NCBI RefSeq assembly: GCF_003286085.1
Contig: NW_020825456.1
Coordinates: forward strand, 1 to 64,000
Direction of reading: 5' to 3'
DNA length: 64,000 nucleotides
Source: Drosophila persimilis
Lineage: Eukaryota > Arthropoda > Insecta > Diptera > Drosophilidae
Under the pieces are notes generated by a model. It was not told the DNA's origin. It ran no database searches and was given only the letters and a program-made list of their open reading frames with translations. Positions 19,310-30,536 of the stretch are shown piece by piece (positions within the stretch are counted from its first letter, which is position 1; every line of letters begins with the position of its first letter). The position numbers and the translations under genes are program-made.

Positions 19310-21862
19310 AGCAGCATCCGCTGCTTTTATACTCCGCCTCGAAGAGAGCGGAGCAGACGTAGCCCTGATCCAGGAAACTTGGATAGTGGGAGACAAGGTT
19401 TGTGGACTAGGGTCGAAGGAGTACAAGATAATTGTAGCTCAACATGAAGGTAAAACCCGCACCTGCATTCTCGCCAGAAAGCACCTTTATATCGTTCTGC
19501 TCCATAATTATAGCGATAGCGACAACACGGCGGCAAGCCTGGAGCTGAAATGGACACATGAAAGGGCTGAAAGGGCTGATGTCGTCCCACATGGCCCATG
19601 AGGGAAACGATCCTCCCAACGACCTTGTTCGCAAACTAGCCAGCGACAGCGAGAAGTCGGACATAGACCTATTAATAGGTTGCGATGCCAACGCTCACCT
19701 CACTCAATGGGGGAGCTCGAACACAAATGTAAGGGGTGAGTCACTTTTCAGCTTCATCCTTAACTCAAATCTATTTATTTGTAATCGGGGAAATCACCCC
19801 ACTTTTATAATTAACGAGGGGGAACGTTGTGAGTTGCTGCGGACACCGCAACTCTAAGGTTATACCCGATACTAAGTCAGTATGGCTCTCCTCCGGCAGA
19901 CGCCGCTAATATTTAACGACACGACAAAGAGTGCGTGCGAGAGAGACAGAAAATCAGTCTGAGCGTGACGTCGGGCGCTGCGTAGCCAATGCAAATTGAT
20001 TTGTTCCTTTTGGCTACAAAAATTATCTGATCTGATCCAGATTCAGCAATCTGATAGATATGGTCGGTATCTATGATTCTGCGTTTTTAGTTTTCTCAAA
20101 TCTGCAATATTGTGGATGCAACAGATTTTCGTCCTTTGTGGGGGCGGAAGGGGGTGGGGCGAAATTTTGAGATAAAGGTTTTATAGTGAGATCTAACAGA
20201 AGTGCGGATACCAAATTTGGTTACTCTAGCTTTAATAGTCTCTGAGATTTGTGAATATCCCCAGATTTGCATCCTTTGCGGGGGCGGAAGGGGGTGTGGC
20301 GAAATTTTGAAACAAACTCGTCTCGGTCCGATATATTAGGAGTGTGGATACCAAATTTGGTTGCTCTGGCTTTTATAGGTTCTGAGATCCTTGAACTCAT
20401 ATTTTGCAATTGGCAAAACCGACCATGAAACCTGTGTGTTAGAGTGAGACAGAGCGAGAAAGAGTGAAATTGTTTTCGTGATTCTGGCTATAATAATTAT
20501 ACGATCTGCTTCAGATTTTGCACTCTAGAAGATATAGTCATCTTCTACGATTCTGCGTTTTTAGATTTCTCGTATCGTCGAAATTGTGGATGCCACAGAT
20601 TTTCGCCCTTTGTGGGGGCGGAAGTGGGCGGGGCAAAGTTTTGAAATATTTTTGGAGCAGTGACATATCACAGAAGTCTGGATCCAAAACATCGTTGCTC
20701 TAGCTCTTATAGTCTTTGAGCATTAGGCGCTGAAGGGGACGGACAGACGGACAGACGGACGGACGGACAGACAGACAGGGCTCAATCGACTCGGCTATTG
20801 ATGCTGATCAAGAATATATATACTTTATAGGGTCGGAAACGATTCCTTCTCATTTTGAGTATCGGGTATAAAAATCGACAGGAGGTTATTGACATCACCT
20901 TAGTGTCTCCCAACCTGTTAGACATAGTCAAGAGTTGGCAAGTCCTTGATGACCACTCTTTCTCTGACCACAGATACATCGAGACCACACTATCCCTCAA
21001 GTGTCCGAAACCTATGGACTATATTAATCCCAGGAAAGCCAACTGGGAAAAATATAGCTCAGCCCTGGAGGACTTACTCCGCTCCAAAGAACCATCATGC
21101 CCGGACACAAAAGACGACCTAGATCGCCTAGTGAACAGGTTCACAGAAGCATGCAACAAAGCCTTCGCGGCAGCATGCCCCTCTAGCAAACCTAGGGGGA
21201 AAAAGAATCCACCCTGGTGGTCAAAACAAATAGACATCCTACGTAAAAGCTGCAGGACCCTCTTCAACAGGGCCAAAAGCGTACGAGGAGAGCCACTGGG
21301 CAGACTACAAAATCAGTCTGTCACTATATAAAAAGGAAACAAGGAAAGCAAAAAGGGCCTTTGGGAAACAATTTTGCTCGGAAATTGAGGAAACGTCAGA
21401 GGCCGCAAGGCTTCGCAAGATTCTCTCAAAAACTAACCCCTCGGTAGGGTATCTTAAAAGGAATAATCGCTAAGTGCGATTTCCTCGAACTCGGCCACCG
21501 TGGCAGACTGCCGCAAATCTCTGCACGAGATGGCTCAGCAATTTGCTATTAGCCTGATTTGGGTCCCGGGCCACCGGGACATCGAGGGCAACTGTATAGC
21601 GGTCGAGCTGGCCAGATGTGGCACTACAATCCCCCTTCTCCAAGACAAGGAGGATATCTGTATGCCAATGGCCGCCTGTCGCAGCTGTAGAGACGAGGAA
21701 GAGGAGGAGACAGTGGAACATCTGTTCTGCTCCTGCCCAGCTCTCAGCAGAAGAAGGCTACAGCACCTGGGCTCAGCCTTTCTACACGACATCTCAGAGA
21801 TGTCCAAACTATGTCCCAGGAGGATAGCGAACTTTGTGAGAGCATCTGGATGGGATAATTGC
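19236..21862 (+). pseudogene. LOA LINE ORF2: endonuclease, RNase H and zinc finger (RT deleted)
   Basis: An ATG at 19236 overlaps the end of ORF1 in another frame. The endonuclease starts with LRLLQINLHHCKAASAAF and has ALIQETW (catalytic Glu), then IGCDANAHLTQWGS (catalytic Asp-Ala-Asn). The Helitron interrupts it at 19815. After 20873 it resumes with EVIDITLVSPNL and DDHSFSDHRYIE (catalytic Ser-Asp-His). The open frame ends near 21331. The RT is absent. From about 21465 the RNase H C-terminus appears (SLIWVPGHRDIEGNCIAVEL), then a zinc finger CRSCRDEEEEETVEHLFCSC, with the stop near 21863. Confidence 0.8.
19815..20873 (-). mobile_element. DINE-1-like Helitron, inserted in LOA LINE
   Basis: Plus-strand text begins CGAGGGGGAACGTTGTGAG with the hairpin GAGTTGCTGCGG...CCGCAACTC and ends GAGTATCGGGTATAAA. 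Element orientation is minus: 5' TATACCCG end, (GTCY)n microsatellite (20738-20780, as GACGGACAGACG), body with repeated AAATTTGGTATCC and CCGCCCCC motifs, and 3' hairpin. This copy has lost about 50 bases next to its 5' palindrome relative to the others. No coding capacity. Confidence 0.7.
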
Positions 21863-21974
21863 TGACAGGAAGTCTCACAACGAACGAAGGAATGGCCGAA
21901 GCCGGCCCTTGTGTGACGGGTTTCCGAGCGAGCCCGGCAGCCGCCTCAACATAACCTAACCATCCTGTTCTGAT

Positions 21975-22865
21975 AATTCTTCATCCCAATTTTTGTCTGC
22001 TAGCCAAATATTTTGAATAAATAATTTTCCGACAAGTGTCACTGGAGACAAGCAGCCTAAGGGGTCATACATCTTGGCTAAGGTAGATAATACTATTCTC
22101 TTGTTAGTTTTCTTAATTGGTTCATAGTGGAAATTTAACCTAAACTCGTCTTTAACCGGTTCCCATTGTAGTCCTAAGTTTTTGACCGATTCATTCTCCT
22201 CAATGGTTAATACTTTATTTTCTTGGTCATCTCTAATGCCTTCTATAATTTCTGTTATATTTGTCATCCACTTTCTTAAGTTAAACCCAACCTTATTAAA
22301 CTCCCGGATGCTAATCTTTTAACTTTTCGTTTGGATTATCCCTCCAAATTATATGCAAATATTGTCGATCGTCTTTATCAACATTAATTTGCCGGTACAT
22401 TTTTTCAATGTCCGCAGATATTACAAATGGCCATTTACGCCATTTCACCATAATAACGAAGATATCTTTTTGTACCCTTGGTCCAACCCACATGATATCA
22501 TTTAAACTTTTATTGTTTGTGTTTTTTGCTGAGGCATCTCTTATGACTCCTTGATGGGGCAAATAATATTTCCCATCTTCTTTTGACTCTACCATATGTC
22601 CTAAGTTTTTATTATTTATTTTTATTTTTAATGTTTTATTATAGCTGAGCTTTCTTTCTAAACTGTAAAATCGCGCTATAGCTTGGGGTTTTGAATCTCC
22701 TAGATCCTTTTCTTTTTTAAATGGTATTGTAACCACATACCTACCATTCTCATCTCTTCTTGTTGTTTCCAAGAAATGCTCCTCGAACACATCTTCTTCT
22801 AAGTCATTCTTTTCACTTTCCAATTCCCAGAACAGTTCTAAGTCCCCAACTTCAATTGTCGCCAC
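21975..22865 (-). pseudogene. pol: Pao-m pol: reverse transcriptase
   Basis: Minus strand. The first part (22865-22311) covers the linker and RT fingers/palm: EEDVFEEHFLETTRRDENG, then YYLPHQGVIRDASAKNTNNK, then SLNDIMWVGPRVQ and ISADIEKMYRQINVDK (the first catalytic Asp of BEL/Pao RT). The second part (22267-21962) has LGLQWEP, RIVLSTLAKMYDPLGCLSPV and NIWLADKNWDE. The YVDD segment between them is lost near 22306, so it is inactive. The right LOA target duplication is 21962-21974. Confidence 0.85.
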
Positions 22866-23211
22866 AATATATTTATCACCTTTTGACTTGGTTCAATCGG
22901 ATATAATCCATCCGAATTCTGTATTTTGTCCAAGTAGTCCGTCTATTTTTACTACTCCGTCTTATAAAATATGGGTATACAAATCTATCATAATTATTAC
23001 ATCTACCCTACTTGGTTTGTTAAAGTTAGGGTCTGCCAACAGATAATCTTGCCACTTTAATGGTAAAGCTTTAATCAGTTTTGGAAGAATAATTGCATCA
23101 ATATTTAGAGGACCTTTATTATAATCACGAGTTTTCGCCGATAAAGTAACTTTGTACTTTGAAGTGCAAGAGTATGTAGATTACACTCACCTTACCTAGG
23201 TGTTCGCTCTT
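22866..23211 (-). pseudogene. pol: Pao-m protease C-terminal region
   Basis: Minus strand from about 23180: YKVTLSAKTRDYNKGPLNI, then AIILPKLIKALPLKWQDY, then LADPNFNKPSRVDVII, matching the post-protease block in BEL1 (LADPHFNKSQRIDVLIGA). It then reaches GLLGQNTEFGWIISD. There are stops in frame. The upstream half of the protease is at 31837-32016, on the far side of the Helitron and LINE insertions. Confidence 0.8.
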
Positions 23212-24192
23212 TTTATACTCGATACTCAAAATGAGTATTGGGGTATATTAGATTTGTGGTGAAAATGGATGTGTGTAACGTCCAGAAGTAATCGCTTCCG
23301 ACCCCATAAAGTATATATATTCTTGATCAGCATCAATAGCTGAGTCGATTGAGTACTGTCTGTCCGTCCCCTTCAGCGCCTAGTGCTCAAAGACTATAAG
23401 AGCTAGAGCAACGATGTTTTGGATCCAGACTTCTGTGATATGTCACTGCTACAAAAATATTTTTTTAAACTTCTCCCCGCCCACTTCCGCCCCCACAGAT
23501 CGTATAATTATTATAGCCAGAATCAAGAAAACAATTTCATTCTTTCTCGCTCTATCTCTCTCTAACACACAGATCAAAATCATGGTCGATTTTGCCAATT
23601 GCAAAATATGAGTTCAAGGATCTCAGAACTTATTAGAGCCAGAGCAACCAAATTTGGTATCCACACTCTTGTTATATCGGACCTTGACCGTTTCGTGTCC
23701 AAATTTCGCCACACCCACTTACGCCCCCGCAAAGGACGAAAATCTGGGGCATCTACAAATCTCAGAGAGTATTAAGGCTAGAGTAACTACATTTGGTATC
23801 CGCACTCCTGTTAGATCTCACTATAAAACGTATATCTCAAAATTTCGCCTTGCCCCATTCCGCCCCCACAAAGGACGAAAATCTGTTGCATCCACAATAT
23901 TGCAGTTTCGAGAAAATTAAAAACGCAGAATTATAGATAAAGATTATATCTATCAGATTGCTGGATCTGGATCAGATCAGATCATTTTTATAGCCAAAAG
24001 GAACAAATCAATTTGCAGTGGCTACGCAGCGCCCGACGTCACGCTCAGACTGATTTTCTGTCTCTCTCGCACGCACTCTTTGTCGTGTCGTTAAATATTA
24101 GCGGCGTCTGCCGGAGGAGAGCCTTACTGACTTAGTATCGGGTATAACTCTAGAGTTGCGGTGTCCGCAGCAACTCACAACGTTCCCCCTCG
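23212..24192 (+). mobile_element. DINE-1-like Helitron, inserted in Pao-m protease
   Basis: Plus orientation: TTTATACTCGATACTCAAAATGAGTAT palindrome at the 5' end, a shortened GTCY region (CTGTCTGTCCGTCCCC, about 23357-23372), the body, then the 3' hairpin (24153-24176) and ACAACGTTCCCCCTCG at 24177-24192. It may not end here: a second 3' end lies at 28489. Confidence 0.7.
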
Positions 24193-25098
24193 TTTTGTTT
24201 TGTTTTCAACTTGTTTTTTTGGGCGTGTTTTTGAGTCGCGCCTTCGATGCACGGAAGTTGCACATGCCACCAAACGGAAATTGAGACATCAAATTTAATG
24301 AATAACCGAATGAATGTTGTGAATATACAACGAATACGAATACGGGTACGGGTATGGGTATGGGTACGAGTCTTTTTCAGGTGCTGTCCGACTTTCGCCT
24401 TCAACCAAAAAAGAGTTGTAAAAAATACTTTACAACTCATTAAAAATTATTATTGTTGGGCGGCCATAAAGATGAGGATGCAACAGAGATCCTGCCACAC
24501 AGGACTGCCTGTGTGGTGGAGGTGTCATTGGGTGGATCCCTTTTTTCGGGATTGCTCTTAAAAATATTACACCGAAAAAAAAGAACACACACAAATTTGC
24601 GTAAAATTTTGCGGCCACATTTCAGCATTTTCCTTGGAAAATGCCTGCCTGCCTCGAGAGGAGTGGCAGTGAGAGGAGCAGTGGGAGGCGCCATTTGTCG
24701 GAAGGTGAGAAGATTGCAAAGGTTAAAACGCCTTTCATTCTTATTAGAGTTGAAAAAGTTTGCTCAAGGCTTCGGCTTCGGCTTCGACTCCCGTTGCTGC
24801 CTTATTTCCCACGAATTTTCCAGCGGGTGGTGTGGGGGACGGGGGAAAAAGGTTAAGCAAAGTTTTGATGCGCAAAAAGGTCGTACTTCGAGTGCTTCTG
24901 AGAATGTTTAATTCAATTTCTTGAGCTAATATTTCCCCTACCTTCCTGACACTCGAGAAATGATTTTAATCAAAGGGAAAAGAGCAAGACAGAGCGGGAG
25001 AGAGAGGGGAATGAGGAAGCAGAGCTGCCCTGCGATAAGTGCTCGCTGATGGACAGACTTATCGATGGATAAACCAGGGGATTATCTGTCAGAGTTAA

Positions 25099-25404
25099 TG
25101 TCAGGCGGAAGTTCTGCACAAAAAAAGCAATAAACTCTATCTTAAGATGCGAAAACATTGCTGGAAGCGTGGCACTAAAACAACACGGCACTTCTGATAT
25201 TCTTTATCGATAACTGGGTGAAATTTCAACGATTTTCGATTGCCTTGGGACTATCTTTCTGGCTTAACATCAGTCGGAAGTTCTTCTGCCTTAAGATTGG
25301 AAAACCATTGCTGGAACCGATGTATAATTTATCCAAACAAAAACTACACACTTCTGATCTTCATTATCGATAACTGGCTTGAATTTCAACGATTACCGAT
25401 TGCC
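25099..25404. repeat. Two degenerate tandem units (~165 bp) with TATCGATAACTGG
   Basis: Units at 25099-25244 and 25268-25404 share, in order: CGGAAGTTCT, CTTAAGAT, GAAAACATTGCTGGAA-like, CACTTCTGAT, TATCGATAACTGG, AATTTCAACGATT and CGATTGCC. They are clearly diverged. Both contain the palindrome TATCGATA. Confidence 0.65.
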
Positions 25405-25643
25405 ATAATCTATAAAAGACCTTTTGTCTTTGCAAGTGGTAGTTCATTGTAAAAGAAAGATAATTTCAGGTGAAATTCGTTTCTTAAGATAGGGAAAGAT
25501 TTGTTTAAAGTGGAGGCATCAATCTAGAAAACATTCCTACATGTTTTCTGATAGGTTTTTCAACTAAAGGTAACCTTAAGCGGAAGTACAGTCGCATGCG
25601 ATCAATATTGAGCGATATCTTGGGGCTCGGGAAACAGATAATG

Positions 25644-26260
25644 TTATACAGCAGTTCTTGGATAGCCCCCATCGATAGCTGATGGCAGTGCCTCCAGCAA
25701 ATGAGACAAATTTATGAGAAGACTAGTATTGTGCAGTGCGGAGGCATTGTTTAAAGCGGGTGTACTACTCATCGATTAATAAAAGCGTTTTCTGAGGGTC
25801 GAAAACTGCTGGGAATTGCAGTCCGTGCGATAATTTGTAGAGATACTGTTATACAGCAGGTCTTGGGTGGTCCCAATCGATAACTGATAGAAGTGATAGC
25901 AAATATTGTGATAAATTCGGAAGATTAATCGTATTTCAAAGAGTGGAAACATCGTTGAAATCGGGTTAACTCTAACTTATCGATTAATAAAAGCCTCTTT
26001 CGATGGCCGATAACTGTTCGGAAGTGCATTCCGTGCGATAAATTGTGGAGATGTCCTCGTAAATATTGGAAATTGAGAGACAGAAATGTTCTAGAGCAGT
26101 TCTTGGATAAACCCAATCGATAGCAGAGCGGACGGAAGTGCTACCAACAACTAAGATAAATTCTGAAGAAGCGTTCTTACCACTTATCGATTGATAGCGT
26201 CTTCCGATAGGCATAATCGATAACTATTTGAAAGTACTTTTATGCCATAAAATAATCTTG
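25644..26260. repeat. Three degenerate tandem units (~205-240 bp) with ATCGAT motifs
   Basis: Units start near 25644, 25849 and 26089 with TTATACAGCAG(T/G)TCTTGG or its variant. They share (C/A)ATCGATA(G/A)C then GAAGTG-like, then TTATCGATTAATAAAAGC (25769, 25979, variant at 26184), then GTGCGATAA. Each unit holds two to four ATCGAT or CGATA motifs. Confidence 0.6.
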
Positions 26261-28353
26261 AAAACTGGAAGTAAAACCCAGCCATCGGGGAAATGGCATA
26301 TCTCTTTTCTGGCACACTTCTTCAATGGCTGTTTGAACATCTGGTTTCCGTATAATTTGTTTCTTTTTTATAGAAACATTGGCGTTATACAATAAAACAA
26401 CTAACAGCCGAATAGAGCTACCGACTAACGACTCCTTAGACCCTGATTTCCGTCTAAATTCCCCTGAAAATTCCTGTGCATTCTGGCAGCCTCAAAATGT
26501 GTCTAGGAATTTAGCTTGTTCTCTTCTTGAAAGCCATAAAAATAACTCGCAATCTGGAAGGAAAGTTTCTTTTTATTATGCGATATGTTTGTTCAACAAT
26601 TTTCACTAAACGTTTTACTGGAAAATGGCCAAAGGAGGCGACACTCGAGGCGGCAGGGAGGCAGAAGCCAATTGAATGCATTTTATTAATGGCATCCATG
26701 ACTTGGCCTCTGGCTTGTGGCCCGGGACTTGGGCTTAGATTGGGGGTTGCTTTGGGGGCTCTTGGCATCGATTGACAAAAGGCGACAATAAAGTCATCTT
26801 GCCCCCAACCTGCCTGCCCCCCTGCCGCATTTTGTGGCTTCTGTCTGCTGTCTGCTGCAGTTGCACTTAATTTTATCTATTATCCTTCATTTTTGTCATT
26901 GTCTAAGAGGAAAATGAAGATTCTGGAGACACACACACGTGCATATCCTTTGAGTCTTTTGTGGTGGAGGCATGTCTGGCTTTTCCGATAGGATCTACGG
27001 CAGCAGCAGGTGTGCCATTGAAAGTTTTTAGATGGGATGCTGGCTGCTCCTGGCAGCCTTTTCTCCTGCTGTGTGTTTGGAAAATGTGATAAAATGATTA
27101 TAAAATAATTTTCACAAACAATGGCAGCCCCACATGCTCACGTACTACCTCTAGACCTGTTCCTGTTGGAAAATTCTCTCCTTCAAAGTTCTGACTCTCC
27201 TCTGGTCCTGCTGTGTGGTCATCCTGTGGTTCCTTCTAATTGAATAGATTACGGGGTCACAGGATCTTTAATGGCTGCTGCCTGAGCTCTCAAAAGTTTC
27301 TCAACTACTTTTTCACCCTCTCTACTGTGGGGGGGGGCATTAAATATTCCCCAAAAATTATTCCTTCCATAAACATTTGCCACACAAATCGTACAAGAGA
27401 GTGGCAGTGCCACCAAATGGTGTGCGGCATTTATTATTAATCCAAATGCCAGGCCATAAAAATTTCATTGTGAAAATTACACTTTTTTTTGGCTGTTCTT
27501 GAGGATTTTGGGATTGGATTTCGAGTCTTTTTGTTCTTTGGGAGGTGGAAAAAGGAAGTTATTTTACTAGAGGTGGAAAAAACGTAGAGAAAGCTATGAA
27601 ATGTAGAGGATAGATGGTTTGTAGGAAAGAATATTGAAATATAAGGTTTTAGTAATACTCACACGATGGCTTTTATATAGGGAAAATAGCTTTAAAATAG
27701 GCTTTCGCCCAAGAAATAATATTTTCCTGGAACATTTGATAGCCCCACAGCCTTTTCTGTGCCTTTTTTAGAAATTTGAAGTAAAAAAGGAATTATTTGT
27801 TTGGAAAGAAAGGAATTTCATTGTTAATCCATCCTCAGGATTGTTTAATCCTTTGAATTTCCTACAGGAACTCATTAGCCTTGACATTGCTTCAAGGCTG
27901 AGGGTTTCCTCTTTGGGAAAGTCGTCAAATTATAGCCCTATGAAGGAGATCCAGCGATCTATAGTCTGTATTTACATTATAGATTCTTAGATTATTTTCC
28001 AGTTAAGGTCTCCGAAAACCATCCCCAAGTCTTATGAATCCTTTAAAACAGCTACAAAATACATATTTCTCTTAATATTTAAACCAGAATCAAACCATAC
28101 CTCCGACCCAACTTTCCCTTTCATTTAAATTTCCCCGTAAATCCAAAAACTTGTGGAAAATACAACCCGCAAGCCCTTGTTCGCAGAAACCACGCACAAA
28201 CCCAGGCCGAATTTTCCCATCAATTTGTTTGAAATCCAAAGACCACACACAGACACAGAATCCAAATGCGAATCAGATGCAGATGCTGCTAAAGATTCAG
28301 GAACCCACATTTAAAGCCCGACTAGAGCTCCGCCGACTGGAGCCTGTGCCACG

Positions 28354-28489
28354 CCTCTCTCGCACGCACTCTTTGTCGTGTCGTTTAATATTAGCGGCGT
28401 CTGTCGGAGGAGAGCCATACTGAAAGAGAGCCATACGGGTATAAATGTAGAGTTGCGGTCTCCGCAGCAACTCACAGCATTCCCCCTCG
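28354..28489 (+). mobile_element. Second DINE-1-like Helitron 3' end (136 bp)
   Basis: Matches the last ~140 bases of the other copies: CTCTCTCGCACGCACTCTTTG, TAGCGGCGTCTG, GAGAGCCATACTGA, the hairpin GAGTTGCGG...GCAACTC and CATTCCCCCTCG. It contains a small local duplication (AGAGAGCCATAC). Nothing of the 5' end or body is present here. Confidence 0.7.
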
Positions 28490-28817
28490 TTTTCGTACTA
28501 AGTTTCATATTTTTTTTTTTTTTATCTTGGACGTTGACATGCAATGACTGCATCTTTCAAGGGGCGATGCAGTTACTGCACCGTCAAGTGGCCCGTGTGA
28601 CACCAGCAGAAGGCTGTTACGCGCGGATCCCAGGCAAAACGCAGCCCTCCTCCCGCCCAACCGACCGAGGGGCGCTGCCGCATGACGCGCGGTGCGTAGC
28701 CGAACCAAATGCGAACATGCAAGAAAGATAGATATTAGACTAACATTCGAGGAAAATTAGCACTAAACTCACTAAGAAACTAAGCATGCAATCAAAATAC
28801 AAATACCACTACAGTTA

Positions 28818-30536
28818 CTAATTAATCGAAAGGTGTGTAAGGATTAATAATTTAATAAGAGGAAGAGAATTAGTATTGGATATAATATGGTAGGGGGAAT
28901 TATAATCCGAGCATAAGACCCTAAACGGTTCATGCAAGGAATAATTCGATCTACAAAGTGGAAGGAACAACGGTATAAAATTTCTAGTCAGTCTAACAGG
29001 AATCGTGAAGTTTATGCGGCTCAACAGATCAGGGCTCTCTATGTCACCCCTGATCAAGTTGTGCATAAATATCACAACAAGCATTATTCTACGGTTAACT
29101 AAGGATGGGAGGTTTACTAATAATAGTCTACTAGAGTAAGATGGGAGTCTTACACCCGCATCCCAGTTAAGGCCCCGCAGAGCAAAGAGTAAAAAGTTTT
29201 TCTGTACTGATTCTATACGGTCCTGATGTACTTTGTACTGAGGGCACCATACACAGGAGCCGTATTCTAAGATCGGACGAACAAGCGAGGTATAGAGAGT
29301 CTTTGTTATATAGGGGTCGTCAAATTCCTTTGACCACCTCTTTATAAACCCAAGCACGCCCATGGCCTTATTTACCATGGTAGAAATGTGTTCGGAAAAC
29401 TTTAACTTGGGGTCTAACATAACACGCAGATCATCCACCAGGGTAATTCTCTCAAGAGAACCCCCAAATAGGGTGTATGGAGCCAACAAAGGGCTAGAAC
29501 GATGAAATGTCATAACTTTGCATTTCGAGGCATTAAGGTGTAACAAGTTTGCACAACACCATGACTGAAAGCTATTGAGATCGGATTGCAAGCGAGAATG
29601 AAATGAAATGTCCTTGTACTGGACACAGAGTTTAACATCATCCGCATACATAAGTACTCGAGAGTATGTTATTACTGAAGGCAAGTCATTAATAAAGAGT
29701 GTGAAGAGTAAGGGGCCTAGATGGCTGCCCTGTGGTACTCCCGAAGAAACCTTTACTGGTAAAGAGAGGGAGTTTTTGAAGAGGACTCTTTGAGACCTAG
29801 AACAAAGATAGCTAGAAATCCATCTCAGGAGGTTGGGCGGAAACCCTAAAAGGTCAAGTTTATGTGCTAAAAGGGAATGGTTTACAGAGTCGAATGCTTT
29901 ACTAAAGTCGGTGTAAATAACATCCGTCTGTAAGTTACCTTGAAAGCCTTTAATAATGAAAGAGGTAAACTCTAACAAGTTCGTGGTGGTTGATCGCCGC
30001 CTTATAAATCCATGCTGAGTTGGAGATATAAGTGACTTGCAGAGATGTTGCAAGTGCGGAGTTAAAACCTTCTCAAACAATTTGGGAATAGCGGATAACT
30101 TTGCTATACCTCTATAATTTTTTGCTTCAGACTTGCTACCTTTTTTATGGAGAGGAATTATAAACGATTCCTTCCAGATTGGGGGGAAGCAAGAGGAATC
30201 AATGGACAGGGTGAATAGTTTAAGCAATGGTCCACACAGAGCCTCGGCGCAGTACCTGAGTACACAACCTGGAACCCCGTCTGGACCCGGTGAAAACACC
30301 GGCTTAACTAGTCGAAGATCTTGAAGTAGGGAATATTCATTTAACAAGGGACTGAAAATGCCGTTCGACCTCGGTAATCCGTATGGGTACGGTTGACCAG
30401 AGTAGCGTTCCTCAGAATAGGTGGTTTGGAAAAACTGGGCAAAAAGATCGGCAATTGCCTGATCATTATTTGCCGACGTATTACAAAATGATAGCGAGGA
30501 TGGGTGTGCGGACGTTCTACGCTTACTGTTTACGAA
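28818..30536 (-). pseudogene. LINE ORF2 reverse transcriptase, 3' copy
   Basis: Minus strand, open from 30347 to the stop at 28818. RT blocks in order: PGPDGVPGCVLRYCAEAL, IIPLHKKGSKSEAKNYRGIA, TQHGFIRRRSTTTNLLEF, TDFSKAFDSVNHSLL (catalytic Asp), SSGVPQGSHLGPLLF and LMYADDVKLC (catalytic YADD, about 29640-29650). The typical C-terminal block follows (VRPILEYGSCVWCP and GLNWD). The 5' flank to 30536 repeats the linker. The catalytic residues are intact but the element is headless. Confidence 0.8.

Larger units (their letters stand above)
17781..21961 (+). mobile_element. LOA-type LINE, deleted for RT, with 13-bp target duplication
   Basis: Bounded by a 13-bp direct repeat ATCCTGTTCTGAT (17768-17780 and 21962-21974), inside Pao-m pol. 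The element runs plus-strand: 5' UTR, ORF1 (DUF4780-like), overlapping ORF2 with an AP-type endonuclease, then RNase H and a C-terminal zinc finger. The RT is missing: sequence jumps from the post-endonuclease region to RNase H near 21465. A Helitron (19815-20873) sits in the endonuclease. The 3' end is CTCAACATAACCTAAC without a poly(A) tail. The LOA/Bilbo-like assignment rests on ORF1 and on RNase H being present. Confidence 0.85.
24193..28353. other. 4.2 kb of non-TE-like DNA between two Helitron 3' ends
   Basis: No convincing gene. Open frames here are short and lack any recognisable motif. The sequence looks like ordinary Drosophila intergenic or intronic DNA. Notable small features: a hexamer run CGAATA/CGGGTA/TGGGTA (about 24330-24371), a perfect 9-bp hairpin CCACACAGG-actg-CCTGTGTGG (24495-24516), and a degenerate tandem array (25099-26260). 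It lies inside Pao-m, so it was brought in by transposition or rearrangement. Confidence 0.5.

Noticed and set aside
20738..20780. Regular GACGGACAGACG repeats, considered as a CRISPR-like or satellite array
   Set aside because: This is the (GTCY)n microsatellite core of DINE-1-like Helitrons, present in every long copy; no spacers.
24453..24911. 152-codon open frame in the non-TE segment, considered as a host gene
   Set aside because: It overlaps other frames on both strands, has no domain, no plausible splice structure and low-complexity runs.
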